DNA from: Diploptera punctata
Lineage: Eukaryota; Arthropoda; Insecta; Blattodea; Blaberidae
Assembly: GCA_030220185.1 (NCBI GenBank)
Contig: JASPKZ010008349.1
Location: 310,001 to 374,000, forward strand
DNA length: 64,000 nucleotides
Direction: 5' to 3'
The stretch's first letter is position 1; each line of letters starts with the position of its first letter. Shown piece after piece: positions 32,701 to 47,820 of the stretch. Below the pieces are notes generated by a model. That model searched no databases. It had not been told where the DNA came from and worked only from the letters and a program-made list of their open reading frames with translations. A program made the position numbers and the translations under genes.

Positions 32701-35700
32701 TTAAAAAGGAACTCAAAGTTGAACCAATATGGACTTTTAGGTAGAATTTTTTATCACTCACCTCATATTGTTCTTCTTATTTGACTACAAACTAGTTCGG
32801 AACATAGTTTCTGTTCCATCCTCAATATTGTCACGACCGTTGTTCTGTCATCTTGAAGAGCTGTCCTTTGCTCCTTCCATTGGCAGACTGAAAAACCTCG
32901 AAACCAAGTCATTCTCCCCGGGAATTTCATGACCTGGTTTCGAGGTTTTTCAGTCTGCCAATGAAAGGAGCTAAGGACGGCTCTTCAATATGACAGAACA
33001 ACGGTGGTGACGATATTGAGGATGGAACAGAAACTATGTTCTGAAACTAGTTTATAGTCAAATAAGAAAAACAATATGAGGTAAGTGATAAAAAATTCTA
33101 CCTAAATGAATATACCTCACAGTCTGAATTCCTAAAATAAGCAATATGGACTATTTATTTCTATGTTATATTCAAATATTAATACTTTCCAGTCCACCGC
33201 TGTGGTCTCGAGGTAGTGTGCTGCCTTGTCACACAGCGGGCCCGGGTTTGATCCCCGGCCGGGGTAGTTTTTCTGGGTGAGGTTTTTCCTCACCTGTAAG
33301 ACAAATGTCTGGAAAACTTTAAGGCCCAAACGGTCCCCGAAATCATATGGCCAACATCATCATCTTCATCATTATCATCCTTCACCGGTGTGGAAAGCAA
33401 CGGGAAGCTACCACACCTACATTTCCCTAGTAAAGCTGCAAGCATAGCATGAAAATGCTATGATTGCAGTGAAGGACCTGCCTTCGGACAGAATTACTAT
33501 GGATGGAATACTTCCCAATACGGGACAATATTAATTTGAAAAGAAAAATTTACACTTGAACTGGGACTTGAACTCCGGACCTCTGGTTCTATGCACCATT
33601 AAGATTACACCATTCAAGACATGATACGAATGTTAACATTTCTTTCCTCACATACAATTCTCTAATTATCTGAAGGCAGACTGACGGCTCTACTAATAAC
33701 CAATGGCCGGCTTCTATTCAAGAAGTATTTTTAATGAGAATTTTACCTACCTTTCTAAGCAGAAAGTTCTGCGCAGTAGCCATGTGGTTAAGGCAAAATG
33801 CCTTGGTGCAGAGTTAAGGGACTTGCACTGGTTCGGATCCCCATGGGGGAAGAAATTTTCTCACGGAATTTTGGCCACTATGGGACCGGTGCCCACCCAG
33901 CATCGTGAAGCATTTGGGTAGCTACAATAAGTAGAGACTCCAGATTGAGAAGACCAGCTATAATAGCTGGGGGATCTGACATGCTGACCACATGTCACCC
34001 CTACACTGGCTTACGATTGTCTACCTCTGTGATTAACACATGTGGACGTGAGGTCATAGGAGTCAGCTGGTAGGCCAAGGGCCTTTTAGGCCTGTCACGC
34101 TTGGAGTTTTTTTCTAAGCAGAAAAGTTTAATAATTTGAAGTTATATTTAAATACGTATAAATACTGCCTTCGGACGATTAGAGAATTGTATATGAGGAA
34201 ACATTAACATTTGTATTGTGTCTTGAATGGTATAATGGATAGCATATTGGTATGTAGAACCAGAGGTCTTGAGTTTCAAAATGAACCACTGAGCTACTCA
34301 AGGCCTCCAATCTAAATGCAAATTTTTCTCTCATACATATCAATTCCCAAGAATGCCAAAGACTTGTGAACCACTGTTTATACATGCTTCTTATTTAAGA
34401 AGACATTTAATGGGAATTTAACATTACTTTATAAAGCCAGTAGAGTTTTTTTTTTCAACATTTTATTATAAATTTAACATTTCAAATTGAAGGTCAAATT
34501 ATATTTGAAAAGAAAAATATATGCCTAGACTGGGGTTTGAACCCAGGACCTTTAGCTTTATAAAATAATGTGCTCTGCCACTGAACTATCCTAGGCCTCC
34601 AACCTACATGCAAATTTTTCTCTAATATATACCAATTACTGATAGCACTAGAACACACACAGACATATATATATTTTTGCGTGATAGTGCGTTCTGTCGT
34701 ACTTACAGCAATGGTGACCATGAATGAAAGTTCAATTTCCAACATTTCAGAGTTGCCAACCTAAATAACTAACTGTAAAATTACATATTAGCAACCTCGT
34801 GCAGGAAGTAAAACCACTACCCTTTGTATACTACATACAATCTTTATACAAAAATACATCCAGAAGGTATTTAAATGAAGATATGGAAAGAAACCATCTC
34901 CTCCATTGTCCAGCTTTTGTAGAAGAGACCAGCCTTTCTGCTAAATATTGGAATGCAAGAGAGCGAATGATTTCATTATCAAGTGCTCGACATTAGATAC
35001 CAACCAACCAACCAACCAACCAACATCCAGAAGGTAGTGTTAATATACATTATACGAGACAAATCACTGCATTTTAAATGAACTGAACTTTATTTGAAAC
35101 AATGTAAAACAATAAATCCATACTTGCCGCCATTTTATAACTGATTGGTGTCATAGCCTGCTGTAGTCTCAACTAATAAACATTGGCAATACTTTATATC
35201 TGAAAAGAAAAATATACGCCTAGACTGGGGTTTGAACCCAGGACCTTTGACTCTCTATGTCAATGCTCTTCCATCTGAGCCACCTAGGCCTCCAATCTAA
35301 ACACATATTTTTCCCTTACACATAGTTAATTCCCTAACCCCAAATGCTACGAGCCATCGCTACAATTTTTGCAAATGGCAGCTTCTTTATTAAGAAGACT
35401 TTTTATTGGGAATTTAAACATTACTTATAAAGCCAGTAGTGCTTCTTTCAATGTTAATATTATTCGTTTTTAAATAATATTAACATTGGCAACACTGTTA
35501 ACATTAGTCAGTTGTTTATAATGAATGCAAATATTTCCAACAAAGATTTTATTATTTTACTATTATTTATTATTCTGAAAACATCATTGTGAAAAAAATA
35601 ATGTACAATGCACGTTTGTGAAATGTTTTACAGAATCTCTGAAATTAAAAACTGAGCAATATCAAGGTTTTAAAACATTTCCTCGCTTCTGTAAAAACCA

Positions 35701-38700
35701 CTTCCCAACCTTGCATTGTAATATATTATTATACTCACGGTTAAAGCTCTTGGAGTTTGTCCTAGCTGTTTACAAGCATTGCTTGCAATGGTAAGAGCCT
35801 CTCTAAGCCTATGCATTAAAATGTAACAATCCACAAGGCCACGGTGAGGTTCATAACGATGTGGTGATACCTGCATTGCCTCTCGGAAATGCACTACAGC
35901 ATCTTGGAATTTCTTGAGGTCCATTAAAATTCCACCCTTCAATATCAGAGCTTCCACGTTGCGTGGACTGAGGTAACAAGCTTTCTGAGCAAAGTACACA
36001 GCTTTTGAATTCTTCTTACTAACATATAAGAGATATGCCATTGCAATCCAAGTCTCCGGGCCGTACTCTGACACTGTGATACTAGGGGGTGATATTAATT
36101 TCTCCAGTTCTTTGTGTTTACGCTCTTTTGCAAGGAGAGCTGCAAGGACATCTAGACCGCGCTGCATGTGTGGGTCCAGTGAATGTGCCTAGTAAAGAAC
36201 AATATTTTTATCAACAATCAACAAATTAATCAGATTTTACATCTCACCTCTCAAGAACTAGTGTCGAGGAATTGTCTTCATCAACTGGTATTTAATTGAT
36301 GTTTTTATTATTGATTTAACACTTCTCACTGAAGGATAAATTATATTTGAAGAGAAAACATTTTTTTTCGCCTAGACCGAGACTCGAACCCGGGACCTTT
36401 GGCTTGCTGGGCCAAATGCTCTACTAACTGAGCTACCGAGACGAGTTGCAATCTAGACGCAAATTTTTCTCTTATATACGTTGTAATTCCCTCGTACCAA
36501 GTGCTTTGAAACCTTTGCTTCTATCTTTGCAAATGGCTTCTTAGTTAAGAAGACATTTATTGGGAATTTAACACTACTTTATAAAGCCAGTAGTGCTTCT
36601 ATTGATGTTTTTATTATTGATTTAACACTTCTCACTGAAGGATAAACTATATTTGAAGAGAAAAATTTTCGCAAAGATAGAAGCAAAAGTTTCAAAGCAC
36701 TTGGTGCGAGGGAATTACAACGTATATAAGAGAAAAATTTGCGTCTAGATTGGTCAAATTCTGGTCTATATCTTCGAAATTCGACAGTCATAATGATAGA
36801 TGAAGATGGTTTGGATTCCTCTTGAAAACTGCAGTTTCCTTGCTTGAAGAACATGAAATTAGAGCTGAGATACGACTCATTTAATTAATTTTATTAATTG
36901 AATACCACATAATGTTATTTCCTATAATTAATTAATTAATGGTTCCTTTGTTTCCCCTCCCTTTATTGGTGGAAAAATAAACGTCCATATCAAATTTCAT
37001 GTTGAGAAGGCCAAGACATTCCACTGGAAGTCGTAGAGCCTGACGAAGAAGAAGAAGATATCAAATTTCATATATGTAGGAAATAACAAGAAATAAAAAA
37101 AAACATGAATTCTGAAATTCCCAGAGAAAAAAAAAATTGATTTGGAAGTTCATCAGTAAAAGGACAAGGAAAATAAATTGATTAATACTTAAGTTTCCGT
37201 GCATATAATCATCTATATCAGTCAGCAGAGAGAGCAGACATCAACTTACAGGATGGACAACCACAAAACGACAGTTGGAAGCATCGACAATGTGGTGCAA
37301 AAGCAACGAAACCAGGTCTGCATTAAAATCAAGAAATTCACCCATATTTATGGGAAACTTCAAATGTCAGATAACCAATGATTTTTAAATTTTGGAGTAG
37401 ATATGTAGACAATATCATAGCAATAGTCAAACAAAAACAATTATAATATGTCGTTAAACTTTTAAATATTCATAATAAAACAATTAATTTACTATGGAAG
37501 TGGAAAATAATCAAGAAATGCCATTTTTATGCCTTAAACTGATCAGGAATGAAGAAAAAAGGAAAATAGAATTTTTAATATACAGAAATTTAGATGCATT
37601 TGCTTCTTTTTATGTATAAGACACACTTATTTATCTTAAAAAATGGGTGCATTTTATGAAAAGGTAAAGATTGTCATTCAAATTTAAAATAATAAATCCG
37701 AAGGTATCTTTAATTGATAAATATGGATGGAATGAAATTTTATCATTATTATGGCACCATATACAAGATAATTACAATAATTGCTTACCCTCTGAAGAAC
37801 AATTAGGGCATTCTTGCGGTCTCCGGAGTAGTAATAGCTTTCACCCATTGCTACCAGAAGGTTCAAATTGTCCCTCAACGTTCCTCTATCATCTAACTGA
37901 CGGAATGTTGTTACAGCCTGACTGTACTCTCGGTTATGAAGATGTGAATGTGCCTTGATCCATGAACTCAACCTGTAAGCATATTACACCAATATATCAA
38001 ACAGAGAAAATTAAAATGGGAAATAACACTATTAAGTGTTTTCAATTTATGAATGAGTTGAAGAAAATGTTTTTTTATATCTCAGGTGAGATACAAAAAA
38101 AATGTTCTCCAACTCATTCACAAAGAGAATTGTATATTACAATGCAAGGTTGGGAAGTGCTTTTTACAGAAGTGAGGACATGAATGAAAATTAAGCGATA
38201 GCGAGGTTTCTAATTTCTGAGATTCTTTAAAACACTTCACAAACGTGTGTTGTACATAATTTTTTGCACGATGGTGTTTTCAAAATAATAAATACAGTAA
38301 AACATTCATCTGTGAGATCGTAACAGGCCTTTAGGCCTAAGACTTGGTTGGATGTAGAAGAAAGAAGAAATACAATAAAACTTATTCAATGTTTTTATTT
38401 AAATTAACACATTCCAATTCGGGATAGAATCTAATTTAAGAAAGAAAAATTAATATTTGAACCGGGATTTGAACTCTGGACCCCTAGTTCTACGTACTAG
38501 TGTGCTGTCCATTACACCATTCAAATGACGATACAAACATTAACATTTCTTTCAACTTATACAATTCTAGTTCGTCAAATGGATAATAGCTGTCGCTACT
38601 ATCACGCCAACTGATGGCTTCATTCAGAAGTATCTAATTGAGAATTTTATACATTACTTTTAGCAGTAAAGTTTCACATTTCCGATGTTTTTATTTAAAT

Positions 38701-41700
38701 TAACACATTCCAATTCTGGATAGAATCACCAGGTTATGTTTATGTAACACTTTGGCTAGACCAGTGTTGACCTATGGTAGTGAAGCATGGACACTAAAAA
38801 GACAACATGAAAGCAGAATAACGGCTTGTAAAATGAGACACGCGCAGAACAGCGGGTTACACCAGATGGGATCGGAAAAGGAACACTGATATCGTAAAAG
38901 AATTGAACACTACGCCAATTTTGGAATATATTAAACAGTACCAACTAAATTGGAAACACTATCATGAAAGAATGAGTTCAAATCGGATCCCCAAAGCTGT
39001 TTATAATTATGTACCAAGAGGACGAAGATCTCTGGGCTGTCCTATGAAACGCTGGAAGGAAAATTTTCTATAGGCCTTGGGCCTAATACTTGGAAGGAAG
39101 AAGAAGAAATTGAAAAATCAGCTATTAGCAGCACATAGTTTATTGGAGAATCATAAAATTGAAAAAAGAAGCCCAACTTTTAAAAAAATTGGGAAAACCT
39201 TTAGAATTGATAATTTGGGAGAAGATATAAATTCAGAACAACAAATTTAGATCCATGAATTTCGAGATTCCTGATGAACGTGACTTCAACTCAAAGTTCA
39301 TCAAATCACACCAGATGGCAAAGTTATTGATGGAGATTCCAATGAAAATCCGGTAGTCATAATGTCGGTTGAAAATGAGAGAGATCCTTCTCTTGAAAAC
39401 TAGTTCCCGTGTTTAAAGAAACATAAAATATGTGGTGAGATGTAAAAAATGACTCAATTTACGTAGTGAAGTAAGGTTCACAGGCAATGAGTAATACTAA
39501 GAATGGAGGGGAATGTGAGTTGGCACTGCTTGGTTCATTTCTTCATGTTTTTTTTCATCATGCCTGTACTTGTAATGCGTGTACATTGTGGGATTACAGA
39601 GAAGAGTTCTGTTTTTCACCACTGTTAATAACATGCTGGTCAAGTTACAATAATAATTTTTTATGTTTTTATTTGAATAAACATTTTCCAATCCGGCTGC
39701 GGAAAGGCTACTGTCTTTAACAGGGAGGAGACCCTTTAATTCCTTCCATCGAAGGCTTAAAGGAACCGACCTGGACAGTAACTTAGTGTCCAATCCCTCA
39801 CCTTTTCGTGGTGCAGCTGTTAGTAATCATGCTTATGCATGATGAACGAAAGGGAAGGGCTACTCACCAATAAGCACTGGTCAGCTTGGTGAGTTTTTTC
39901 TTTTTTTTGAGCGAATTGGTATTACTTCTTCTTCCCATACCAATTCCCTCTTTCAACTTTTCTATCCAGTCTCCCTTGACTGACCTCTTGTTTCTTTCGA
40001 ACCTGATGGTATTAGAGTATTCGAGGCCTAGGGGTTCATTTCTCCTTCATTCCTATACCTACTTTCTCTCTATGGGTGACGTAACCACCACATGTGGTGC
40101 CTACTACTAAACGGTTACAACTAGTTTATTGTACTCCAATACAAACATGAATTGGCATAAGAATTAAATTAATGTTTTTATTACCTCACCTCATATCCTT
40201 TTTCTTCTATACTGCAGTTTCGGAGCTTATCTCCATCGTCAGTAGCCTCTGGTCGACCGGTGTTATGTCGTTTCTTGGTGGTTTCCTTCTTACTTCTATC
40301 GGTGGACCGATGAACCTCTGGATCAGGTCAAAATTTGCGGGAGTTTCAAAATTCATGAGTTTGTCTTTCTTGTTTTTTTGGATGTGGATTTTTTCCCAGA
40401 CTGTGAGTTCCTTTAGTTTATCTGTTTGTTTGATTAGGCTAGCTTCTGTATCGATTAAATGTTTTTCAGACCAAGCATGGGCTGCTACAGCTGACTTGTC
40501 CACTTCACCCTTTTTTACATTTCTAAGGTGTTCCTTCAATCTGGTTTTTAAATTTCTTTTTGTTTTTCCTATATAGATTTTGTCGCAATCTTGACATTTG
40601 ATCTGATATATTCCTGATTTATATTCTTCTCCAATTTTTTTCATTTTTGTTGGTTTTAATTATCTTGTTTAGGCTGTATTCATTCTTTGGGGCCAATCGA
40701 ATGTTAAACTTTTAATTCTTAAATTAAACCTCATGGTGTTCTTTCCCTGTGAAAGTTAAATGAATTGGCATAACAGATTCACCTAAATGCCCTTTTTGCA
40801 ATTTAAATGAAGATATGGAAAGAAACCATCTCCTTCGTTGTCCAGCTTTTATAGAAGAGACCAGCCTTTCTGCTAAATATTGGAGTGCAAGAGAGTGAAT
40901 GATTTCATTATCAAGTGCTCGACATTAGATACCACCCAACCAACATTTTCCAATCCTGAATAGAATAAAATTTAAGAAAGAAAAATTATTATAATAAATT
41001 TGAGAATTTTACATTATGAGGTTTTCTTAATAAGAATCAAATGAATTGTGAATTCTTATGTTTTTTTAACACAGAACTGCAGTATTGGGAAATATATCAT
41101 TCCCATCGTCAGCATCACTCTGCAACATAATTCCAAGAAAGATGAAAAATTCAAGAAATTTACTTACCATCCAGAAGTTCATAACAAATTTCAAAAGATT
41201 TTCCAAAAATTTAATATAACATTAGCTCCGATTAACAAATTCAGCCTGGGTAATCTTCTATTAACTAATAAAAAAGTAAACACTTCAGACAATAAAAATC
41301 TGGAATTTATCAAATTAATTGCAAAGATTGCAATAAAGTATATATAGGAAAAACAAAAAGGAACTTAGACACTCCCAAAAACGAACACTTTAGAAACATA
41401 AAAATGGTGAAATTGAAAAATCAACTATAGCAGCACATAGTTTATTAGAGAATCATAGAATTGAAAAAGAAGCAAAACTTTCAAAATATCTAACTATACC
41501 TTTGGAATTAACAGTTTGGGAAATATATTAGTTTGGGAAAAGATATACACTAAAAAAAAAAAACCATACTAAAATCATGAAATTCGAGGTTCCAGGCGAA
41601 TCAAGTTTGATTACAAAGTTTTTCAAAAGTACACCATATGGCAGTCGTGAAAATAGCTGACGATGGGAATGATATAGTTCCCGATATTGCAGTTCTGTGT

Positions 41701-44700
41701 TGAAAAAAATAGATGTATGAGGTAAGAAGAATTTACGATTCATTTGATTCTTATTAATTTTTCTTTCTTAAATTACAATAATAATTATGGATATGTAATA
41801 GTAATAAAACTTACCACTCCATGTTACCAAAGCTGGACATGCCTTCACTCACCAATGCATTCACTTCTATTCCCTTCACCCCTAGACTCAGCAATCCTTC
41901 TGCTGCTTCCAAAGCAAGAGGACATTCCTTAAAAAATAAAAAAAAAATAATTGAAATGTGATGTATCAAAGGATGTGAAGAATGTAATTACCTGGGGATC
42001 AAAATTAACTCAAAGTGTACCCAAGAAAATGACATAAATATAGAATTCAAAAGGCAGATTGGTAATAACAATGTTAAATGGAGTTTTGTAGGATAAAAAA
42101 CGTAAGAACAGATACCAAATTACAAATTTATTAATCCATAATTAGAAGCACGCTAACATACGGTGCAAAAACTTGGTAGTTGAATAAAAATTTGAGTTTA
42201 AAACTTATGTCTACTGAAATGGATTTTTTTTTATACTAGACATTCCAAGTTGGAAAGAAATCAGAAATACAATCATCTATCAATAAGTGAAAGCCGAAAA
42301 TTCAATATTAGATTTTGTGAGAAACAGACAGCTAGAATGTCATATACGTAGGCTGTCAGAAACAAGATTACCCACCTGGGAAAGGTAAGAGAGGTCAACC
42401 TAGATATAAATGGATGGATGGTATAAGAAGAGGTATGAGGGAGATGGGTCTTGAAGAATTGGAATGGGAAGATAGAGAAGAATAGAGAAAGAAGATTTTG
42501 GGTACAGGAAGATGTTTTATTACTAGGTCTTGCAAGTTGAGGACCTATAAAATGCCTATAAAAAATTTTTAAGAAAGACCTAAAAACTGGAAAAAGGATG
42601 CAAAATGTGTTGCAGTTGCTAACAAGTGGATAAAGACAATTCTCATTACCTTCACCTTTGGCTCGAGGTGGCAACTTCTTAGAAAATTTGAAGTTGAAAT
42701 ACAATAGTTCAAAGCAGTCAGTAAGGCTGGTGGTTAAAATAACGGGGTATTTTATGAGGATTCAATAGTTCCTCGCAGAGCAAAAGTGTTTGGAATATGA
42801 AAAGTATTTAGAAAGTAAAACTAGATAGTGTTTTTAAAAGAAGTTGGAATTGAGACTAGACTGCAGATTCTTGAATTATACAAATATATATGTACCAAAA
42901 TCAAGTTTTTGATACTTGGATTACGTCATACTGCGCAACCGATACGTCATCGCATCTCCATATCTTCTGTGATTTTAGTGAACAGTGCCAAATTCTCTCC
43001 CATGTACCCCCCCCTTCTTTCCTTTACGCGCTGTGTGCTATCGTGCATCCTCCCCTCTCCTAGTGAACCCTCAAATATAGCTGCGCTTACTAACATCAGA
43101 TCAGATCATCTGTTTGACAACCAAAAGGAGTCTAGTCGATATAGCTCGGAGGAGCTTGTTTTGTTTATTGGTCCCTTAGGCCAGGGTGGGGCCACAAGGA
43201 TCGTGCACCCTAACCCTTGGCGGGACTAGTGTGAATGAAAGAGAGTACGTATGTTTAATAATTATTGTTTTGTTAGATGATCGATAAGACTATTGTTTTC
43301 TTTTATCAACTTATTTTCAATGTTAAGCTAACTATCTTTTATTTTAATGTTAATATTATTCGTTTTTAAACACCTTAATGATGGACAAATTATATTTGAA
43401 AAGAAAAATATACGCCTAGACTGGGGTTTGAACCCAGGACCTTTGACTTTCTATGTCAATGCTCTTCCATCTGAGCCACCTAGGCCTCCAATCTGAACGC
43501 ATATTTTTCTCTTATCCCAAATGTTAGGGAATTAACTATGTGTAAGAGAAAAATACACGTTCAGATTGGAGGCCTAGGTGGCTCAGATGGAAGAGCATTG
43601 ACATAGAAAGTCAAAGGTCCTGGGTTCAAACTCCGTCTAGGCGTATATTTTTCTTTTCAAATATAATTTGTCCATCATTAAGGTGTTTAAAAACGAATAA
43701 TATTAACATTGAAAGAAGCACTACTGGCTTTATAAGTAATGTTTAAATTCCCAATAAAAAGTCTTCTTAACAAAGAAGCTGCCATTTGCAAAAATCGTAG
43801 CAACGGCTCGTAGCATTTGGGGTTAGAGAATTAACTATGTGTAAGAGAAAAATGCGCGTTTAGATTGGAGGCCTAGGTGGCTCAGATGGAAGAGCATTGA
43901 CATAGAAAGTCAAAGGTCCTGGGTTCAAACCCCAGTCTAGGCGTATATTTTTCTTTTCGTTTCAAATATAATTTATCTTTTATTTATTTGAATGTTATAT
44001 CTGACTATTTTTTTGACTGTTATTAAATATAAGTTATCTGTTTTTAATTAACTTTTGCCTATTGATTTAATAGCTAGTCATGTCAGATATGAGTATAAAG
44101 TTCCAAAGCTTTCTCAAGCGAATATGATTCCCTCTTTCCTTGAAACTTCCACGATCGTAATCTGTATAGCTTACAATATATTACATGCTTAACAATTTAT
44201 TAAGGAAAGGTGAATTAATCTTTGTCTTTTATGGGCCCGGGCAAAGATATGTTAATTTTGAGCAATCTATGTTCCCGACTCAAAGTAATTGTCAACAACA
44301 TTGGTTCGATCCAGCACCAACACGCATGGTTCAATAAATGGTAGCGGTCACTGTGGTTTACGGTGCAATAAAATGGTAGCAGATCGTGTAGTTAAAATTT
44401 TGGTTTCCAGGCAAAGAGGTTGCGCCGGTGCATATAAATGAAATCAAAAGAAGGTAAAGTTGCAAAAAAATACCTAAAAATAAAGGCTAAAAAGAACCAA
44501 AATCCAAAAAAGTAAAAAAAGAACAAATAAAACCCATCATTTTCTTGGCCTACAATGACCCAAAAAGTATATAAATTATGTTGGGCCTCATTATCAGACA
44601 AAATAAAAAAAGGTTTTCCTCAACCTCAGAGCCCTATTTATATTTTAACATCTGTATATATAAATAAATTGAAATGTGACATCAGAATTATTACATGGCT

Positions 44701-47700
44701 GAGAAACATGGAAAGTTACAATGCAAATTAATGCAAATAAGTAATCTACTCCAGGTGTTTCTTAATAGCTGCTTACAACGGATATTAAATACAAGATGGC
44801 CTGATGTAATATCAAATCAAGGATTATGATCTTAAGACTTGATGAGCACTTATCGATAAACAAATTGAAAAAAGAAAATGGTGTTGGATTGTACATACCC
44901 TACACAAACCACAAAATACAATAGAAAGATGTGCATTGGACTGGAATCTGGAAGGCGGAAGGAATGTTGGGAGACAAAAGATGATTTGGAGGAGGACATT
45001 GAAAGTGAGTTGGTGCGATGGGTAAAAGTTGGAAACATGCAAAGAGATTGGCAAGAAACATAACCAAATGGAAGAGCTTCATTAAGATTAATAAAATGAG
45101 TCAATTCTTATCTTACCTCATACATCATGTTTTTCTAACATGGGAACTGCAGTTTTCAAGAGGCATCCCCTCATCATCAGCCAATATCATCACTGTCAAA
45201 TTTTTGTTTCAATCTTCATCTACAAAGTTGCCATCTGGTGTTGATTTGATGAAACTTGACATCAAATCCTCCTTGCTGGGAATTTCAAAATTCATGGATA
45301 TATAGTCCAGCAGCCTAGTCTCTGGCCCCAACGTTTAGGTTGTATGAGGGATAAAGGGAGAAACTCACCCTCTACTGCCAATAAGGAAATAGTTGAAGAG
45401 AGAGTGAACATCTGCCACAACCAATCACTGCTCTTGACGCTGCTAGAACAGTTTGAAATTGCTGCGATGTTGTCAGCTGTATTTCTGCTAACCACATGGC
45501 TTCAGTGGTACATAATACGGCTCCTCACACTGATTATCCATATCAGTAACACTGTCGTGAAAACGTCAGAGCCAGAAACTTGGCAGCTGGACTTATAAAT
45601 TTGTTCTTCTGAATATACACCATGTCCCATTCAAACTTCCCACATTTTAATTAATCATAACTCTCAAAGTATGTGGAATTATGAAATGAGGTTGGTATTA
45701 AAAGAAAGAGAAACTCAAAGAATTTTTGTTTTCACTGTTGCAGTTAATTCATCTGTCGCATGTCGGACAATAATGACATAAAATAAAATGGCGACTCGTC
45801 AGCAATGAGCACAAACTGATTTCTGGTATGCAGAGACAAAGTCAATAATTACTTACTTACTTACTCACTGGCACTATTGAACCTGTATGTTCATGGCCAC
45901 AAGGACATAAGCTCTCCATACATCCCTATCCTGAGCTAATGCTTTCCAATCGTTCCCTGTATAATCTACTTCCCTCAAATCATAGTTAATGTTATTCTCC
46001 CACCTCATTCTTGGTCTACCAACTAGCCATTTTCCCTCTGGCTTTCCTACAAGAAGCTTCCATGCAAGTCTTTCATTCCCCATAAGTGCAACATGTCCTG
46101 CCCACTGCAATCTACGAGACTTAACTGTTCTTATTATATCTGGCTTCCTATAATGACCATGTAGTTCACTGTTATGCAGTCTTCTCCATTCACCTGTCTG
46201 TTCATCTCTCTTTGGTCCAAAAATTTTCATAAGTACTTTATTCTCAAATACTTGTAATCTCATTTCCTCCCTTAAAGTAAGAGTCCATGTTTCACACCCA
46301 TATAATATAACTGGTAGAATAATTGTTTTATATATTTTCAGTTTAACGTTTTTTTGAAAGGAGTTGGGACATGAAGAGTCTCTGCAATGCATAATAGCAC
46401 ACATTTCCAGAATTGAGCCTATGTTTAATTTCTTTGTGCATCTCATTCCTATTTGTGATTATTGTTCCTAGGTATTTGAATTCAGCCACTTCCTCAAAAT
46501 TTCCCTCATTTGTGAATAGCTGTCCATTTCCATTATATAATGTATTTCTAAGTGTGACCATATATTTAGTTTTATTGATATTTACTTCCAGTCCTAATTT
46601 CTTAGTGTTACTCAATAGTGTGTGCGTGTTGTCCTTTAGTATCTTCTCGCTATCAGCCAATAGTACTACATCATCAGCATAAACTAACAGCTTATTAATA
46701 CCATTGAGTTGTAAGCCTTCCTCATTCTCTAAAGATTTAATGAAATACTCTAGTACAAAATTAAATAGTAGAGGAGATAGTGCAACTCCTTGCTTCAACA
46801 CATTCTGGATTTCAAAAGTGTCCAAAAATTAATTACAGTGCAAAGAAATTACCAAAGAGAATATGGAGGAAATGCACCTGATGGGAAGACCATTAAGGCA
46901 TGGCTATAGAAGTTTCTGGCGACTGGAAGCGTAAAAAAGAATCAGGAGGTGCTCGTGCATTCCAGGAGAAAAGATTGAAGATAATAAAACCAGGTTAGAG
47001 GTGTTTTAGTGTGTGGCAATGAAAATTCTTTGAGTTTCTGTTGAGTTTAATACCAGCCTCATTTCATAATTCCGCATACTTCGAGAGTTATGATTTAAAA
47101 TGTGGGAGGTTTGAATGGGACACCATGTATATCTTCTCCCAAACTGTTAATTCCAAAGGTTTTTCCAAATGTTTTAAAAGTTTAGCCTCTTTTTCAATTT
47201 TATGACTCTCCAGCAACCTATGAGCTGCAACAGCTGATTTTTCAATTTCACTATTTTTCAAATTCAGATCCTTGAATTCTGAAATTCCCAACAAGCAGGA
47301 CTTGATCTCAAGGTTCATAAAATCAACACCAGATGGCAACTTTGTAGATGAAGATTCAAATAAAAATTTCACATTCATGATATTGGCTGAGGATGAGAGG
47401 GATATCTCTTGAAAACTTCAGTTCCCATGTTAGGAAAACACAATGTATGAGGTAAGATAAGAATTGAGTCATATTATTAATTGAAGAACCTGAATGTTGT
47501 TTCCCATAATTAACTAATGAATAAATCAATTAAAAACTTGTATTATGTACCCGTAACACTTCCTTATAACAAGTGATGGCAGAACGCTCCATGCCACCTT
47601 GCTGGTACAACTTTGCGAGTGCCATGTTGATCTTAGCATTCCTCAGCTTGCCAGGAATGGACTGTAGGACAAGTATCGCCTGGTGATTCTGCTTCAAGTG

Positions 47701-47783
47701 AATATGACAGACATGTATTTGATACTTTATATCTGTAAGAAAAACACAGCACCTCAGAAACAAAAGAAAGGAAAGCCATTCAC

Positions 47784-47820
<37 letters not shown>

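Larger units (their letters stand above)
40160..40765 (-). mobile_element. PLE 3' end with intact GIY-YIG endonuclease frame
   Basis: The minus strand reads linker, endonuclease, hammerhead and the border GGATATGAGGTGAGGTAATA. The other side, at 40705-40765, is a plus-oriented terminus AAACCTCATGGTGTTCTTTC, so this is an unequal fold-back. Confidence 0.85.
45095..47510. mobile_element. PLE fold-back hosting three nested transposons
   Basis: Minus arm 45095-45298 and 45600-45617, continued at 47128-47270. The plus arm is 47271-47510 (tail NSEIPNKQDLISRFIKSTPD, border AATGTATGAGGTAAGATAAG). Removing the MITE (45299-45599) and the DNA transposon (45618-47127) restores a continuous minus PLE arm with coding for LPHTVWEK-type endonuclease sequence. 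Confidence 0.82.

Noticed and set aside
40172..40576. 134-codon plus frame rich in Phe/Leu/Ser resembling a membrane protein
   Set aside because: Antisense shadow of the GIY-YIG endonuclease frame at 40207-40644.
43868..43942. Clean tRNA-like cloverleaf (also at 16918, 52355, 53160 and others)
   Set aside because: All are heads of repeated SINE units with fixed flanking bodies and mismatched arms. None stands alone as a tRNA gene.
46413..46682. Hydrophobic plus frames opposite LINE RT (also 58810-59037 and 50259-50585)
   Set aside because: Exact antisense of RT coding sequence, so not independent genes.
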